The notes below the pieces were generated by a model, which was not told the DNA's origin, searched no databases, and saw only the letters and a list, made by a program, of their open reading frames with translations. Made by a program: the position numbers and the translations under genes. Below are positions 33,731 through 40,715 of a stretch of DNA of 64,000 nt, one piece after another. The DNA is from Lentzea albida (lineage in GTDB: Bacteria; Actinomycetota; Actinomycetes; Mycobacteriales; Pseudonocardiaceae), in NCBI RefSeq assembly GCF_900111005.1, contig NZ_FOFV01000014.1, positions 186,001 to 250,000 on the forward strand, read 5' to 3'. Position 1 is the first letter of the stretch. Every line of letters begins with the position of its first letter.

Positions 33731-34681
33731 ATGGCCCGCTACGACTCGCTCCTGGACGCGCTCGGCGGCACGCCGCTGGTCGGCCTGCCACGCCTGTCGC
33801 CGTCCGAGGACGTGCGCATCTGGGCGAAGCTCGAGGACCGCAACCCGACCGGCTCGATCAAGGACCGGCCCGCGCTGGCCATGATCGAGGCGGCGGAGCG
33901 GGACGGCGTGCTGCGTCCCGGCGCGACGATCCTGGAGCCGACGTCCGGCAACACCGGCATCTCGCTCGCCATGGCCGCGAAGCTCAAGGGCTACGGCCTG
34001 GTCTGCGTGATGCCCGAGAACACCTCGACCGAACGCAAGCAGCTGCTGCAGGCGTACGGCGCGCGGATCGTGTTCTCGCCTGCCGCCGGCGGGTCGAACC
34101 AGGCCGTCGCCACCGCCAAGGAGCTCGCCAAGCAGAACCCGGACTGGATCATGCTGTACCAGTACGGGAACCCGGCGAACGCCGAGGCGCACTTCCGCGG
34201 CACCGGTCCGGAGATCCTCGCCGATCTGCCTGAGATCACGCACTTCGTGGCCGGTCTGGGCACGACGGGCACGCTGGTGGGCGTCGGCCGGTACCTGCGC
34301 GAGGCGAAGCCGGACGTGCAGATCATCGCCGCCGAACCCCGCTACGGCGAGCTGGTCTACGGCCTGCGGAACCTCGACGAGGGCTTCGTGCCGGAGCTGT
34401 ACGACGAGTCGGTGCTGACCGGCCGCTACTCGGTCGGCTCGTACGACGCGTTGCGCCGCACCCGGCAGCTGCTGGAGACCGAGGGCATCTTCGCGGGCAT
34501 CTCGACGGGCGCGATCCTGCACGCGGCGCTGGCCGTGGCGCAGAAGGCGTCGGTGGCGGGGAAGTCCGCGGACATCGTGTTCATCGTCTGCGACGCCGGG
34601 TGGAAGTACCTGTCCACCGGGGCGTACGCCGGGACGCTGGACGAGGCCGCGGCGAAGCTGGACGGGCACCTCTGGGCGTGA
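33731..34681 (+). CDS. cysM: cysteine synthase, CysO-dependent
   Basis: PLP enzyme that makes CysO-bound cysteine from O-phosphoserine; 316 residues. Lys44 in GSIKDRPAL forms the Schiff base; TSGNTGIS holds the substrate carboxylate and GLGTTGTLVGVG the PLP phosphate. The long C-terminus and the mec-cysO-cysM order identify the CysO-dependent type over ordinary CysK. This gives an oxidant-resistant route to cysteine in actinobacteria. Confidence 0.95.
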   Translation: MARYDSLLDALGGTPLVGLPRLSPSEDVRIWAKLEDRNPTGSIKDRPALAMIEAAERDGVLRPGATILEPTSGNTGISLAMAAKLKGYGLVCVMPENTSTERKQLLQAYGARIVFSPAAGGSNQAVATAKELAKQNPDWIMLYQYGNPANAEAHFRGTGPEILADLPEITHFVAGLGTTGTLVGVGRYLREAKPDVQIIAAEPRYGELVYGLRNLDEGFVPELYDESVLTGRYSVGSYDALRRTRQLLETEGIFAGISTGAILHAALAVAQKASVAGKSADIVFIVCDAGWKYLSTGAYAGTLDEAAAKLDGHLWA

Positions 34682-34720
34682 GCCGGCCGATCTTGTCGGT
34701 GGTCCCGAGTACGTTGTGAC

Positions 34721-34751
34721 GCAGGGGTTCCCAGCTCGGGGGTACCCCTGC
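34721..34751 (+). terminator. terminator after cysM
   Basis: GCAGGGGT and ACCCCTGC form an eight-pair stem with a G/C-rich 15-base loop that can pair further, 40 bases after the cysM stop. The rest of the 141-base gap shows only the promoter of the next gene. Confidence 0.6.
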
Positions 34752-34822
34752 GCGAGCGCGGCTTGTGGTGGTGTGGCTGGCTGATGTCCTGCGGCCGTGC
34801 CGGTGAGCACTATCCTGCCGCG

Positions 34823-35401
34823 ATGCCGGTGACCGCTGACGACCTCGAAGTCGCCGTCTCCTGCCTGGCCGACGCGCTCGCCCCCGCGACCACCCGCGAC
34901 TGGACGACCCGGCCCGGCACGGGGGAGTGGAACGCCCGCCAGACCGCCGAACACCTCGGCGACTGCCTGCTGTCCTACGCGGCCCAGCTCGTCGCCCGGC
35001 CCGCCGGCCGCTACGTGCGGTTCCTGGCCGTCGCGGACGAGAAGGCGAGCCCGGCCGAGGTGCTCGAGTTCGCGGTGGCCGGCGGCAGGATCCTCGCCTC
35101 GGTGGTGCGGACGACGGAGCCGTCCGCGCGCGCCTACCACCCCACCGGCGTGGCCGGTCCCGCGCACTTCGCCGGCATGGGCTGCGTCGAAGTGCTGGTG
35201 CACGGCGAGGACATCGCCCGCGGCCTCGGACTGGCGCTCGACCCGCCCCGCGACGTCTGCGCCCGCGTGCTCGCCGCGATGTTCCCCCACGACGACCTCG
35301 ACGTGGATCCCTGGACCGGTCTGCTGTGGGCGACCGACCGCGTCAGCCTGCCCGGCCGCGAGTCGCAGACGGGCTGGCGCTGGCAGGGCCCGCCGGAGTG
35401 A
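34823..35401 (+). CDS. DinB/maleylpyruvate isomerase-like protein
   Basis: 192-residue four-helix protein of the DinB/MDMPI superfamily, whose members are mycothiol-dependent metalloenzymes. WNARQTAEHLGDCLLSYA carries the first conserved His and VEVLVHGEDIARGLGL the later His; a third is likely in the middle. The substrate is unknown. ATG lies six bases after TATCCT (leaderless). It interrupts the conserved cysM-rhomboid order. Confidence 0.8.
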   Translation: MPVTADDLEVAVSCLADALAPATTRDWTTRPGTGEWNARQTAEHLGDCLLSYAAQLVARPAGRYVRFLAVADEKASPAEVLEFAVAGGRILASVVRTTEPSARAYHPTGVAGPAHFAGMGCVEVLVHGEDIARGLGLALDPPRDVCARVLAAMFPHDDLDVDPWTGLLWATDRVSLPGRESQTGWRWQGPPE

Positions 35402-35404
35402 GCC

Positions 35405-36265
35405 TCAGCCGTTGAACGCGGTGCCCGGCACGCCCTGGCCCACACCCGGCAGCACCAGCACGGACCCGTTGAGCTGCCGGTCCATCAACGCCTGGTCGGA
35501 CAGCCCCGACCGCGCCGAGGTCACGTACAGGTCGGTGAAGTCCGCTCCGCCGAAGCAGCACGCCGTCGGGTTGTCGACCGGCAGCTCGATCTCCCGGTCC
35601 AGCTCCCCGCCGGGCGTGTACCGGCGCACCGCGTGCCCGCCCCACAACGCGACCCACACGCACCCGTCGGCGTCCACGGTCAGTCCGTCCGGCCAGCCCT
35701 CGGTGTTGCCGACGTGCGCGAACGGACGCCGGTGCGCGATCGTGCCGGAGGCGTTGTCGAAGTCGAGGACGTCGATGCGCCGGGTCGGCGTGTCGATGAA
35801 GTACATGAGCTTCGCGTCCGGGCTCCAGCCGACGCCGTTGCTCGTGTTCACCTTGTCCAGCATGACCTTCGCCGCGCCCTCGCCGGTGACCCTGGCGAGC
35901 CAGCCCTCGTCGGCGGCCTGGTCGTAGCGCATCGTGCCGGCCCACAGGCGGCCCGACGGGTCGATGCCCGCGTCGTTGCCGCGCACGCCCTCGCGTGCCC
36001 AGTAGACGAGCCAGGACTTGGTGCCGTCGCGGTCGATGAGCGCGATGCCGTCGCGCAGGTTGCAGACGATGCCGCCCTGCGCGCGCGGCTTGGCGGCGCC
36101 GACGTGCTGCGGCACGGTCAGCACCGCGTCGTCGTCGCGCGCCGGTGCGTACCGGTGCACCTCGGAGGCGAGGATGTCCACCCACAGCAACGTGGAACTG
36201 CTGTGGTCCCACGTCGGGCCTTCGCCCAGCTGGGCGGACGCGCGCACCGCTACTTCGATCGACAC
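35405..36265 (-). CDS. SMP-30/gluconolactonase-family lactonase
   Basis: Six-bladed beta-propeller metal-dependent hydrolase, 286 residues. Blocks typical of the family are LGEGPTWDHSSSTLLWVDI with the metal Glu, NDAGIDPSGRLWAGTM, TSNGVGWSPDAKLMYFIDT and EGWPDGLTVDADG with the catalytic Asp. Likely opens a sugar-acid lactone. GTG six bases after TAGGGT. Convergent with the DinB-like gene, divergent from the rhomboid gene. Confidence 0.9.
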   Translation of the reverse strand: MSIEVAVRASAQLGEGPTWDHSSSTLLWVDILASEVHRYAPARDDDAVLTVPQHVGAAKPRAQGGIVCNLRDGIALIDRDGTKSWLVYWAREGVRGNDAGIDPSGRLWAGTMRYDQAADEGWLARVTGEGAAKVMLDKVNTSNGVGWSPDAKLMYFIDTPTRRIDVLDFDNASGTIAHRRPFAHVGNTEGWPDGLTVDADGCVWVALWGGHAVRRYTPGGELDREIELPVDNPTACCFGGADFTDLYVTSARSGLSDQALMDRQLNGSVLVLPGVGQGVPGTAFNG

Positions 36266-36271
36266 CCAACC

Positions 36272-36292
36272 ACCCTAAACTGCACGTACCCT
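36272..36292. promoter_or_regulatory. two face-to-face leaderless promoters
   Basis: The -10 box of the SMP-30 gene (TAGGGT, minus strand 36277-36272) and that of the rhomboid gene (TACCCT, 36287-36292) are nine bases apart and each lies six bases before its start codon. The two start codons are only 33 bases apart. Confidence 0.5.
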
Positions 36293-36298
36293 GGTCAT

Positions 36299-36910
36299 GT
36301 GGACCGCACCGCGCTCGCGAAACGGGTCATCCCGCCGCACCCCGTGCTGTCGTTGCTCGTCGTGGCCGGGTTCGTCGGCTTCCTCTACGTCGTCGAGGCC
36401 TTCGACGTGGCGACCGGCGGCTCGCTGGAGGACGACGGCGTGCGGCCGCGCGACTTCAGCGAATGGGACAACCTGCTCTGGATGCCGCTCGTCCACGGCG
36501 ACTGGAGCCACCTCACCGGCAACGCCGTTCCGTTGCTGCTGCTCGGGTTCCTCGCGACGTCGGGCGGGTTGAAGCAGTTCTTCCAGATCACCGCGGTCAT
36601 CTGGCTCAGCAGCGCGCTCGGCGTGTGGGTGTTCGGCAGTCCCGGCAGCCACATCGGCGCGTCCGGGCTGGTGTTCGGGTTCCTCGCGTTCCTGCTGGTG
36701 CGCGGTGTCTTCGCGCGGTCGTGGCTGCAACTCGTGATCGCGGTCGGCGTGTTCGCGCTGTACGGGGCCGCGCTGTGGGGCGTGCTGCCCGGGCAGCCGG
36801 GTGTGTCGTGGGAAGGCCACCTGTTCGGCGCAATCGGTGGCGTTCTGGCCGCGTGGGGCGTGGCTCGTGACCACCGCCGCAGTACAACACCGGCTACATT
36901 CACCGCGTGA
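36299..36910 (+). CDS. rhomboid-family intramembrane serine protease
   Basis: 203-residue membrane protease with about six spans. HGDWSHLTGNAVPLLLLG, the active-site GASGLVFGFLAF (Ser) and WEGHLFGAIGGVLAAW (His) are present. It cuts membrane proteins within the bilayer. Matches Rv1337 in position. GTG start; overlaps murI by four bases, so it is coupled to it. Confidence 0.93.
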   Translation: MDRTALAKRVIPPHPVLSLLVVAGFVGFLYVVEAFDVATGGSLEDDGVRPRDFSEWDNLLWMPLVHGDWSHLTGNAVPLLLLGFLATSGGLKQFFQITAVIWLSSALGVWVFGSPGSHIGASGLVFGFLAFLLVRGVFARSWLQLVIAVGVFALYGAALWGVLPGQPGVSWEGHLFGAIGGVLAAWGVARDHRRSTTPATFTA

Positions 36911-37671
36911 CGATCGGGATCATGGACTCGGGCGTCGGCGGCCTCACGGTCGCCCGCGCGATCATGGACCAGTTGCCGGGCGAGTCGATCCACTACATCG
37001 GCGACACGGCGCACGGTCCCTATGGGCCGCTCCCGATCGCGCAGGCGCGCAAGCACGCGCTGGAGGTCTGCGACCGGCTCGTGGACGAGGGCGCGAAGAT
37101 GCTGGTGATCGCGTGCAACACCGCGTCCGCCGCCTGCTTCCGCGACGCCCGCGAGCGCTACGACGTGCCGGTGGTCGAGGTGATCCTCCCGGCCGTGCGG
37201 CGCGCGGTGATGACGACCCGCTCCGGCCGCGTCGGCGTGATCGCGACGGTCGGCACGATCAACTCGCACGCCTACCAGGACTCGTTCCAGGCCGCGCGCG
37301 ACGTGACGGTGACGGCGGCGCCGTGCCCGCGGTTCGTCGACTTCGTGGAACGCGGCATCACCTCCGGCCGGCAGGTGCTCGGGCTGGCGCAGGCGTACCT
37401 GGAGCCGTTGCAACGCGCCGACGTCGACACAGTCGTCCTGGGCTGCACGCACTACCCGTTGCTGACGGGCGTGATCCAGATCGTGATGGGCGAGCACGTG
37501 ACGCTGGTGTCGAGCGCCGAGGAGACGGTCAAGGACGTCGTGCGGCTGCTGACCGAGCGGGACGAGTTCGCCACCGAACCCGCCGTGCACCGCGTGACGT
37601 GCACCGGTCCGCCCGAGCGGTTCGCGAAGCTCGCCGCCCGGTTCCTGCCGACCTTCGAACAGTGGGGCTGA
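36907..37671 (+). CDS. murI: glutamate racemase
   Basis: Makes D-glutamate for peptidoglycan; cofactor-independent, 254 residues. Asp7 and GVGG at the start (MDSGVGGLTVARA), catalytic Cys70 in IACNTASA and Cys180 in LGCTHYPLL. GTG start; a TACATT box six bases upstream also allows leaderless transcription. It belongs to the conserved rhomboid-murI-metallo-beta-lactamase string. Confidence 0.96.
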   Translation: MTIGIMDSGVGGLTVARAIMDQLPGESIHYIGDTAHGPYGPLPIAQARKHALEVCDRLVDEGAKMLVIACNTASAACFRDARERYDVPVVEVILPAVRRAVMTTRSGRVGVIATVGTINSHAYQDSFQAARDVTVTAAPCPRFVDFVERGITSGRQVLGLAQAYLEPLQRADVDTVVLGCTHYPLLTGVIQIVMGEHVTLVSSAEETVKDVVRLLTERDEFATEPAVHRVTCTGPPERFAKLAARFLPTFEQWG

Positions 37672-37672
37672 C

Positions 37673-38440
37673 GTGCTGCTGACCGTGCTCGGCTGCTCCG
37701 GCAGCATCCCCGGACCGGGCGAGGCCGCGTCGGGCTACCTGCTGGAGGCCGACGGGTTCACGCTGGTGCTGGAGTTCGGCAACGGCGTGCTGTCGCGGTT
37801 CCAGGAGGAACGGCCGCTGTTCTCGATGGACGCCCTGGTGCTCTCGCACCTGCACCCCGACCACTGCGTCGACGTGTCCTCCCTCTACGTGGCGCGCAAG
37901 TACCACCCGGAGCCGCCCGCGGAACCGTTGCCGGTCTACGCGCCCGCCGAGGCGCCGTCGCGGTTCGTCGCCGCCTACGCACCGAACGCCGACGAACGGT
38001 CCTCACTGGACTTCACCGACGTGTTCTCGTTCCACGGCCTGGGCGCGAAGGTCGAGATCGGGCCGTTCACCGTGGACTCCGCCGTGGTCGCACATCCTTG
38101 CGAGGCCTACGGGTTCCGCATCTCGTGCGGCGGGGTGACGCTCGCCTACACCGGCGACAGCGGGCCGTGCGCGGCGCTGGACTCGCTGGCCGACGGCGTC
38201 GACGTGCTGCTGAGCGAGGCGAGCTGGACGCACGCCCCCGGCCGCCAGGCGGACCTGCACCTGTCCGGGCGCGAGGCGGGCGAACTGGCCGCGCGGGCGG
38301 GAGCCGGCCGGCTGCTGATCACGCACGTGCCGCCGTGGACGTCCCGCGAGGCCGTGCTGCAAGAGGCCCGTGCGGCGTTCGGCGGGCCCAGTGAGCTGGT
38401 CGTGCAGGGCGGCCGGTACGAGGTGGGGGAGCGGACATGA
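37673..38440 (+). CDS. metallo-beta-lactamase-fold phosphodiesterase (Rv1339-like)
   Basis: 255-residue enzyme with the binuclear metal motif H59-x-H61-x-D63-H64 (SHLHPDHCVD), VAHPCEAYGFRI, YTGDSG and a late HVPPW His. Its place between murI and rph equals Rv1339 of M. tuberculosis, reported as an atypical cyclic-AMP phosphodiesterase; the same role is inferred here. RNase Z-like members are an alternative. GTG start one base after the murI stop. Confidence 0.88.
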   Translation: MLLTVLGCSGSIPGPGEAASGYLLEADGFTLVLEFGNGVLSRFQEERPLFSMDALVLSHLHPDHCVDVSSLYVARKYHPEPPAEPLPVYAPAEAPSRFVAAYAPNADERSSLDFTDVFSFHGLGAKVEIGPFTVDSAVVAHPCEAYGFRISCGGVTLAYTGDSGPCAALDSLADGVDVLLSEASWTHAPGRQADLHLSGREAGELAARAGAGRLLITHVPPWTSREAVLQEARAAFGGPSELVVQGGRYEVGERT

Positions 38441-38853
38441 TCAACCTGGAGCGCGTCGGCGAGCACGAGTTCGTCGCGACGAACGACAGAGGCGCGTCGG
38501 TGCGGATCGGGCGCAAGGGCCAGGACGGCTCGTTCAGCCCGGTCGAACTGCTGGTCGCGGCCGCCGCGGGCTGCGCGGCGGTGACGTCGGAGACGCTGAT
38601 CCTGCGGCGAACGGGCGGCGAGGAGCTGACAGCCGTGGCGGACGCGGTGCAGTCCGAGAGCGGCAACGAGGTGATCTCCATCCCGGTGACGCTCTCGTAC
38701 GACCTGTCCGCCGTCGACGACCCGGAGGCGCTCGAAGTCGTCGTGCGGCGCGCCGTGGAGCAGTTCTGCACGGTCACGCGGACGCTGAAGCAGTCGGCGA
38801 CGGCGCCGCTTCAGCTCCCGACACCGCTCCAGACCGCCTCCGACCCGCTGTGA
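38437..38853 (+). CDS. OsmC-family peroxide-reducing protein
   Basis: 138 residues with the OsmC pattern: SPVELLVAAAAGCAAVTSE holding the peroxidatic Cys and VEQFCTVTRTL the resolving Cys. OsmC/Ohr proteins reduce organic hydroperoxides or handle reactive sulphur. Its ATG overlaps the previous stop; its 3' end overlaps the convergent DUF2231 gene by 43 bases. Absent from the mycobacterial order, hence an addition. Confidence 0.88.
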   Translation: MINLERVGEHEFVATNDRGASVRIGRKGQDGSFSPVELLVAAAAGCAAVTSETLILRRTGGEELTAVADAVQSESGNEVISIPVTLSYDLSAVDDPEALEVVVRRAVEQFCTVTRTLKQSATAPLQLPTPLQTASDPL

Positions 38854-39305
38854 CCGGCGCGCACGGTCTGGACCGTCGTCCCGATCGCGAGCAGCACCAC
38901 CAGCACGGACACCACGACTGAGACCACCCGCCACGTCTTCGTGGTGGGTGCCTCGGCCTGGCGTTCGCGGTCCGCGAGCCGCCCGGCCACGAGCAGCGCG
39001 ATCACCGCCACGCCGAAGCCGAGCGCGATGGGCAGCAGCATGTCGCCGAGGTCCGCGTGGGTCTGGATGGCGGGGTTGGGCCCGACCCTGGACTCGAGCG
39101 CGGCCTGGAGGTCCTCACCGGCCTGCTTGGCGACGGGAACGGCCGCGACACCGGCCAGCGTGACGCCCAGGACGGGCCACGCGTACCTGCGCCGCCAGGC
39201 CGGGACCAGGGCGATCGCGATCGAGCTGAGCGCCGCGAGGGGCAGCAGCACGACCACCGCGTGCACCAGCAACGGGTGAAGCGGAATACCGTCGATCGTC
39301 AGCAT
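38811..39305 (-). CDS. DUF2231 membrane protein
   Basis: 164 residues with four spans (about 10-30, 38-56, 82-102, 125-145). MLTIDGIPLHPLLVHAVVVL is the signature of the family, whose conserved His residues lie in the first span. Function unknown; some members may bind haem. Start ATG 39305 behind AGGGAGAG. Confidence 0.85.
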   Translation of the reverse strand: MLTIDGIPLHPLLVHAVVVLLPLAALSSIAIALVPAWRRRYAWPVLGVTLAGVAAVPVAKQAGEDLQAALESRVGPNPAIQTHADLGDMLLPIALGFGVAVIALLVAGRLADRERQAEAPTTKTWRVVSVVVSVLVVLLAIGTTVQTVRAGHSGSEAVWSGVGS

Positions 39306-39354
39306 GTCTCTCCCTACGCCATGGCGCTCCGCAGGGTTCATTAGGGTAGGCGCC

Positions 39355-40119
39355 GTGGTGCGAAGCGACGGGCGAAACGACGACGTGTTGCGTGACATCC
39401 GGATCACGCGTGGATACCAGACCTGGCCCGCGGGCTCGGTCCTGATCGAGTTCGGGAACACCCGCGTGCTCTGCGCCGCGAGTGTCACCGAAGGCGTCCC
39501 CCGGTGGCGCCAGGGCTCCGGCCTCGGCTGGGTGACCGCCGAGTACGCGATGCTCCCCTCCGCCACGCACAGCCGCAGCGACCGCGAGTCCGTGAAGGGC
39601 CGCATCGGCGGCCGCACGCACGAGATCTCGCGCCTCATCGGCCGTTCGCTGCGCGCCTGCATCGACCTGGCGGCTCTGGGCGAGAACACGATCGTCATCG
39701 ACTGCGACGTCATCCAGGCCGACGGCGGCACCCGCACGGCCGCGATCACCGGCGCCTACGTGGCCCTGGCCGACGCCGTGACGTACCTCGGCGCGGCCGG
39801 CCGCCTGGCCGACCCGTCACCCCTGTCCTGCGCCGTGTCCGCTGTGTCGGTGGGCGTCGTCGACGGTCGCGTGCGCCTCGACCTGCCCTACGAGGAGGAC
39901 TCGCGCGCTGAGGTCGACATGAACGTCGTCGCCACCGACGCCGGCACCCTGATCGAGGTGCAGGGCACCGGCGAGGGCGCCACCTTCGCCCGGTCCACTT
40001 TGGACCGCATGCTCGACGTCGCCCTGCAGGGCTGTGCCGAGCTGAACCGCCTCCAGGCCGAGGCGCTCTCCGCTCCGTACCCCGGCGTCCTGCCCGAGCC
40101 CAAGGCGAGCAAGCGATGA
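39355..40119 (+). CDS. rph: ribonuclease PH
   Basis: 3'-5' phosphorolytic exonuclease that trims tRNA 3' ends; hexameric, 254 residues. RSDGRNDDVLRDIRITRGYQ, the Arg-rich phosphate site (SDRESVKGRIGGRTHEISR) and the metal DCDVIQADGGTRTAAITG are present. The GTG at 39355 is seven bases after TAGGGT; a second GTG follows three bases later. Overlaps rdgB by four bases. Confidence 0.95.
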   Translation: MVRSDGRNDDVLRDIRITRGYQTWPAGSVLIEFGNTRVLCAASVTEGVPRWRQGSGLGWVTAEYAMLPSATHSRSDRESVKGRIGGRTHEISRLIGRSLRACIDLAALGENTIVIDCDVIQADGGTRTAAITGAYVALADAVTYLGAAGRLADPSPLSCAVSAVSVGVVDGRVRLDLPYEEDSRAEVDMNVVATDAGTLIEVQGTGEGATFARSTLDRMLDVALQGCAELNRLQAEALSAPYPGVLPEPKASKR

Positions 40120-40715
40120 AGCTGTTGCTGGCTTCGCGCAACGCGAAGAAGCTCCGCGAACTCCAGCGCATCGTCGTGGCGGAGTCGTTGGACGGCATCG
40201 AGGTGCTGTCGCTGGCGGACGTGCCCGAGTTCCCCGAGGCGCCCGAGACCGCGCCCGACTTCGAGGGCAACGCCCTGGCCAAGGCCCGCGACGCCGCCGC
40301 GGCCACCGGTCTGGTGTCCGTCGCGGACGACTCCGGGCTGGCCGTGGACGAGTTGAACGGCATGCCCGGCGTGTTGTCCGCGCGGTGGTCGGGTCGGCAC
40401 GGTGACGACGAGGCCAACCTGGACCTGTTGCTGGGGCAGTTGGGCGACGTGCCTGACGAGCGGCGTGGTGCGGCCTTCGTGTCCGTGGTGGCTCTCGTTG
40501 TTCCTGGCGGCGAAGAGGTTGTCGTTCGCGGGGAGTGGCGCGGGACGTTGTTGCGGGCTCGTCGTGGGACCAACGGGTTCGGGTACGACCCGATCTTCGT
40601 GCCTGAGGGTTACGAGGTCACTTCAGCTGAGATGACGGCGGAGGAGAAGGACGCGGAGTCGCACCGGGGACGCGCCCTGAAGCTGTTGGTGCCGCACCTC
40701 CGCAAGCTGGTCTAG
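40116..40715 (+). CDS. rdgB: XTP/dITP diphosphatase
   Basis: House-cleaning nucleotide pyrophosphatase of the HAM1 family, 199 residues. LLASRNAKKLRELQ (substrate phosphate loop), DFEGNALAKARDAA, ADDSGLAVDELNGMPGVLSA and NGFGYDPIFVPEG are family hallmarks. Coupled to rph as in mycobacteria. Its stop overlaps the convergent NACHT gene by four bases, the end of the conserved block. Confidence 0.96.
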   Translation: MKLLLASRNAKKLRELQRIVVAESLDGIEVLSLADVPEFPEAPETAPDFEGNALAKARDAAAATGLVSVADDSGLAVDELNGMPGVLSARWSGRHGDDEANLDLLLGQLGDVPDERRGAAFVSVVALVVPGGEEVVVRGEWRGTLLRARRGTNGFGYDPIFVPEGYEVTSAEMTAEEKDAESHRGRALKLLVPHLRKLV

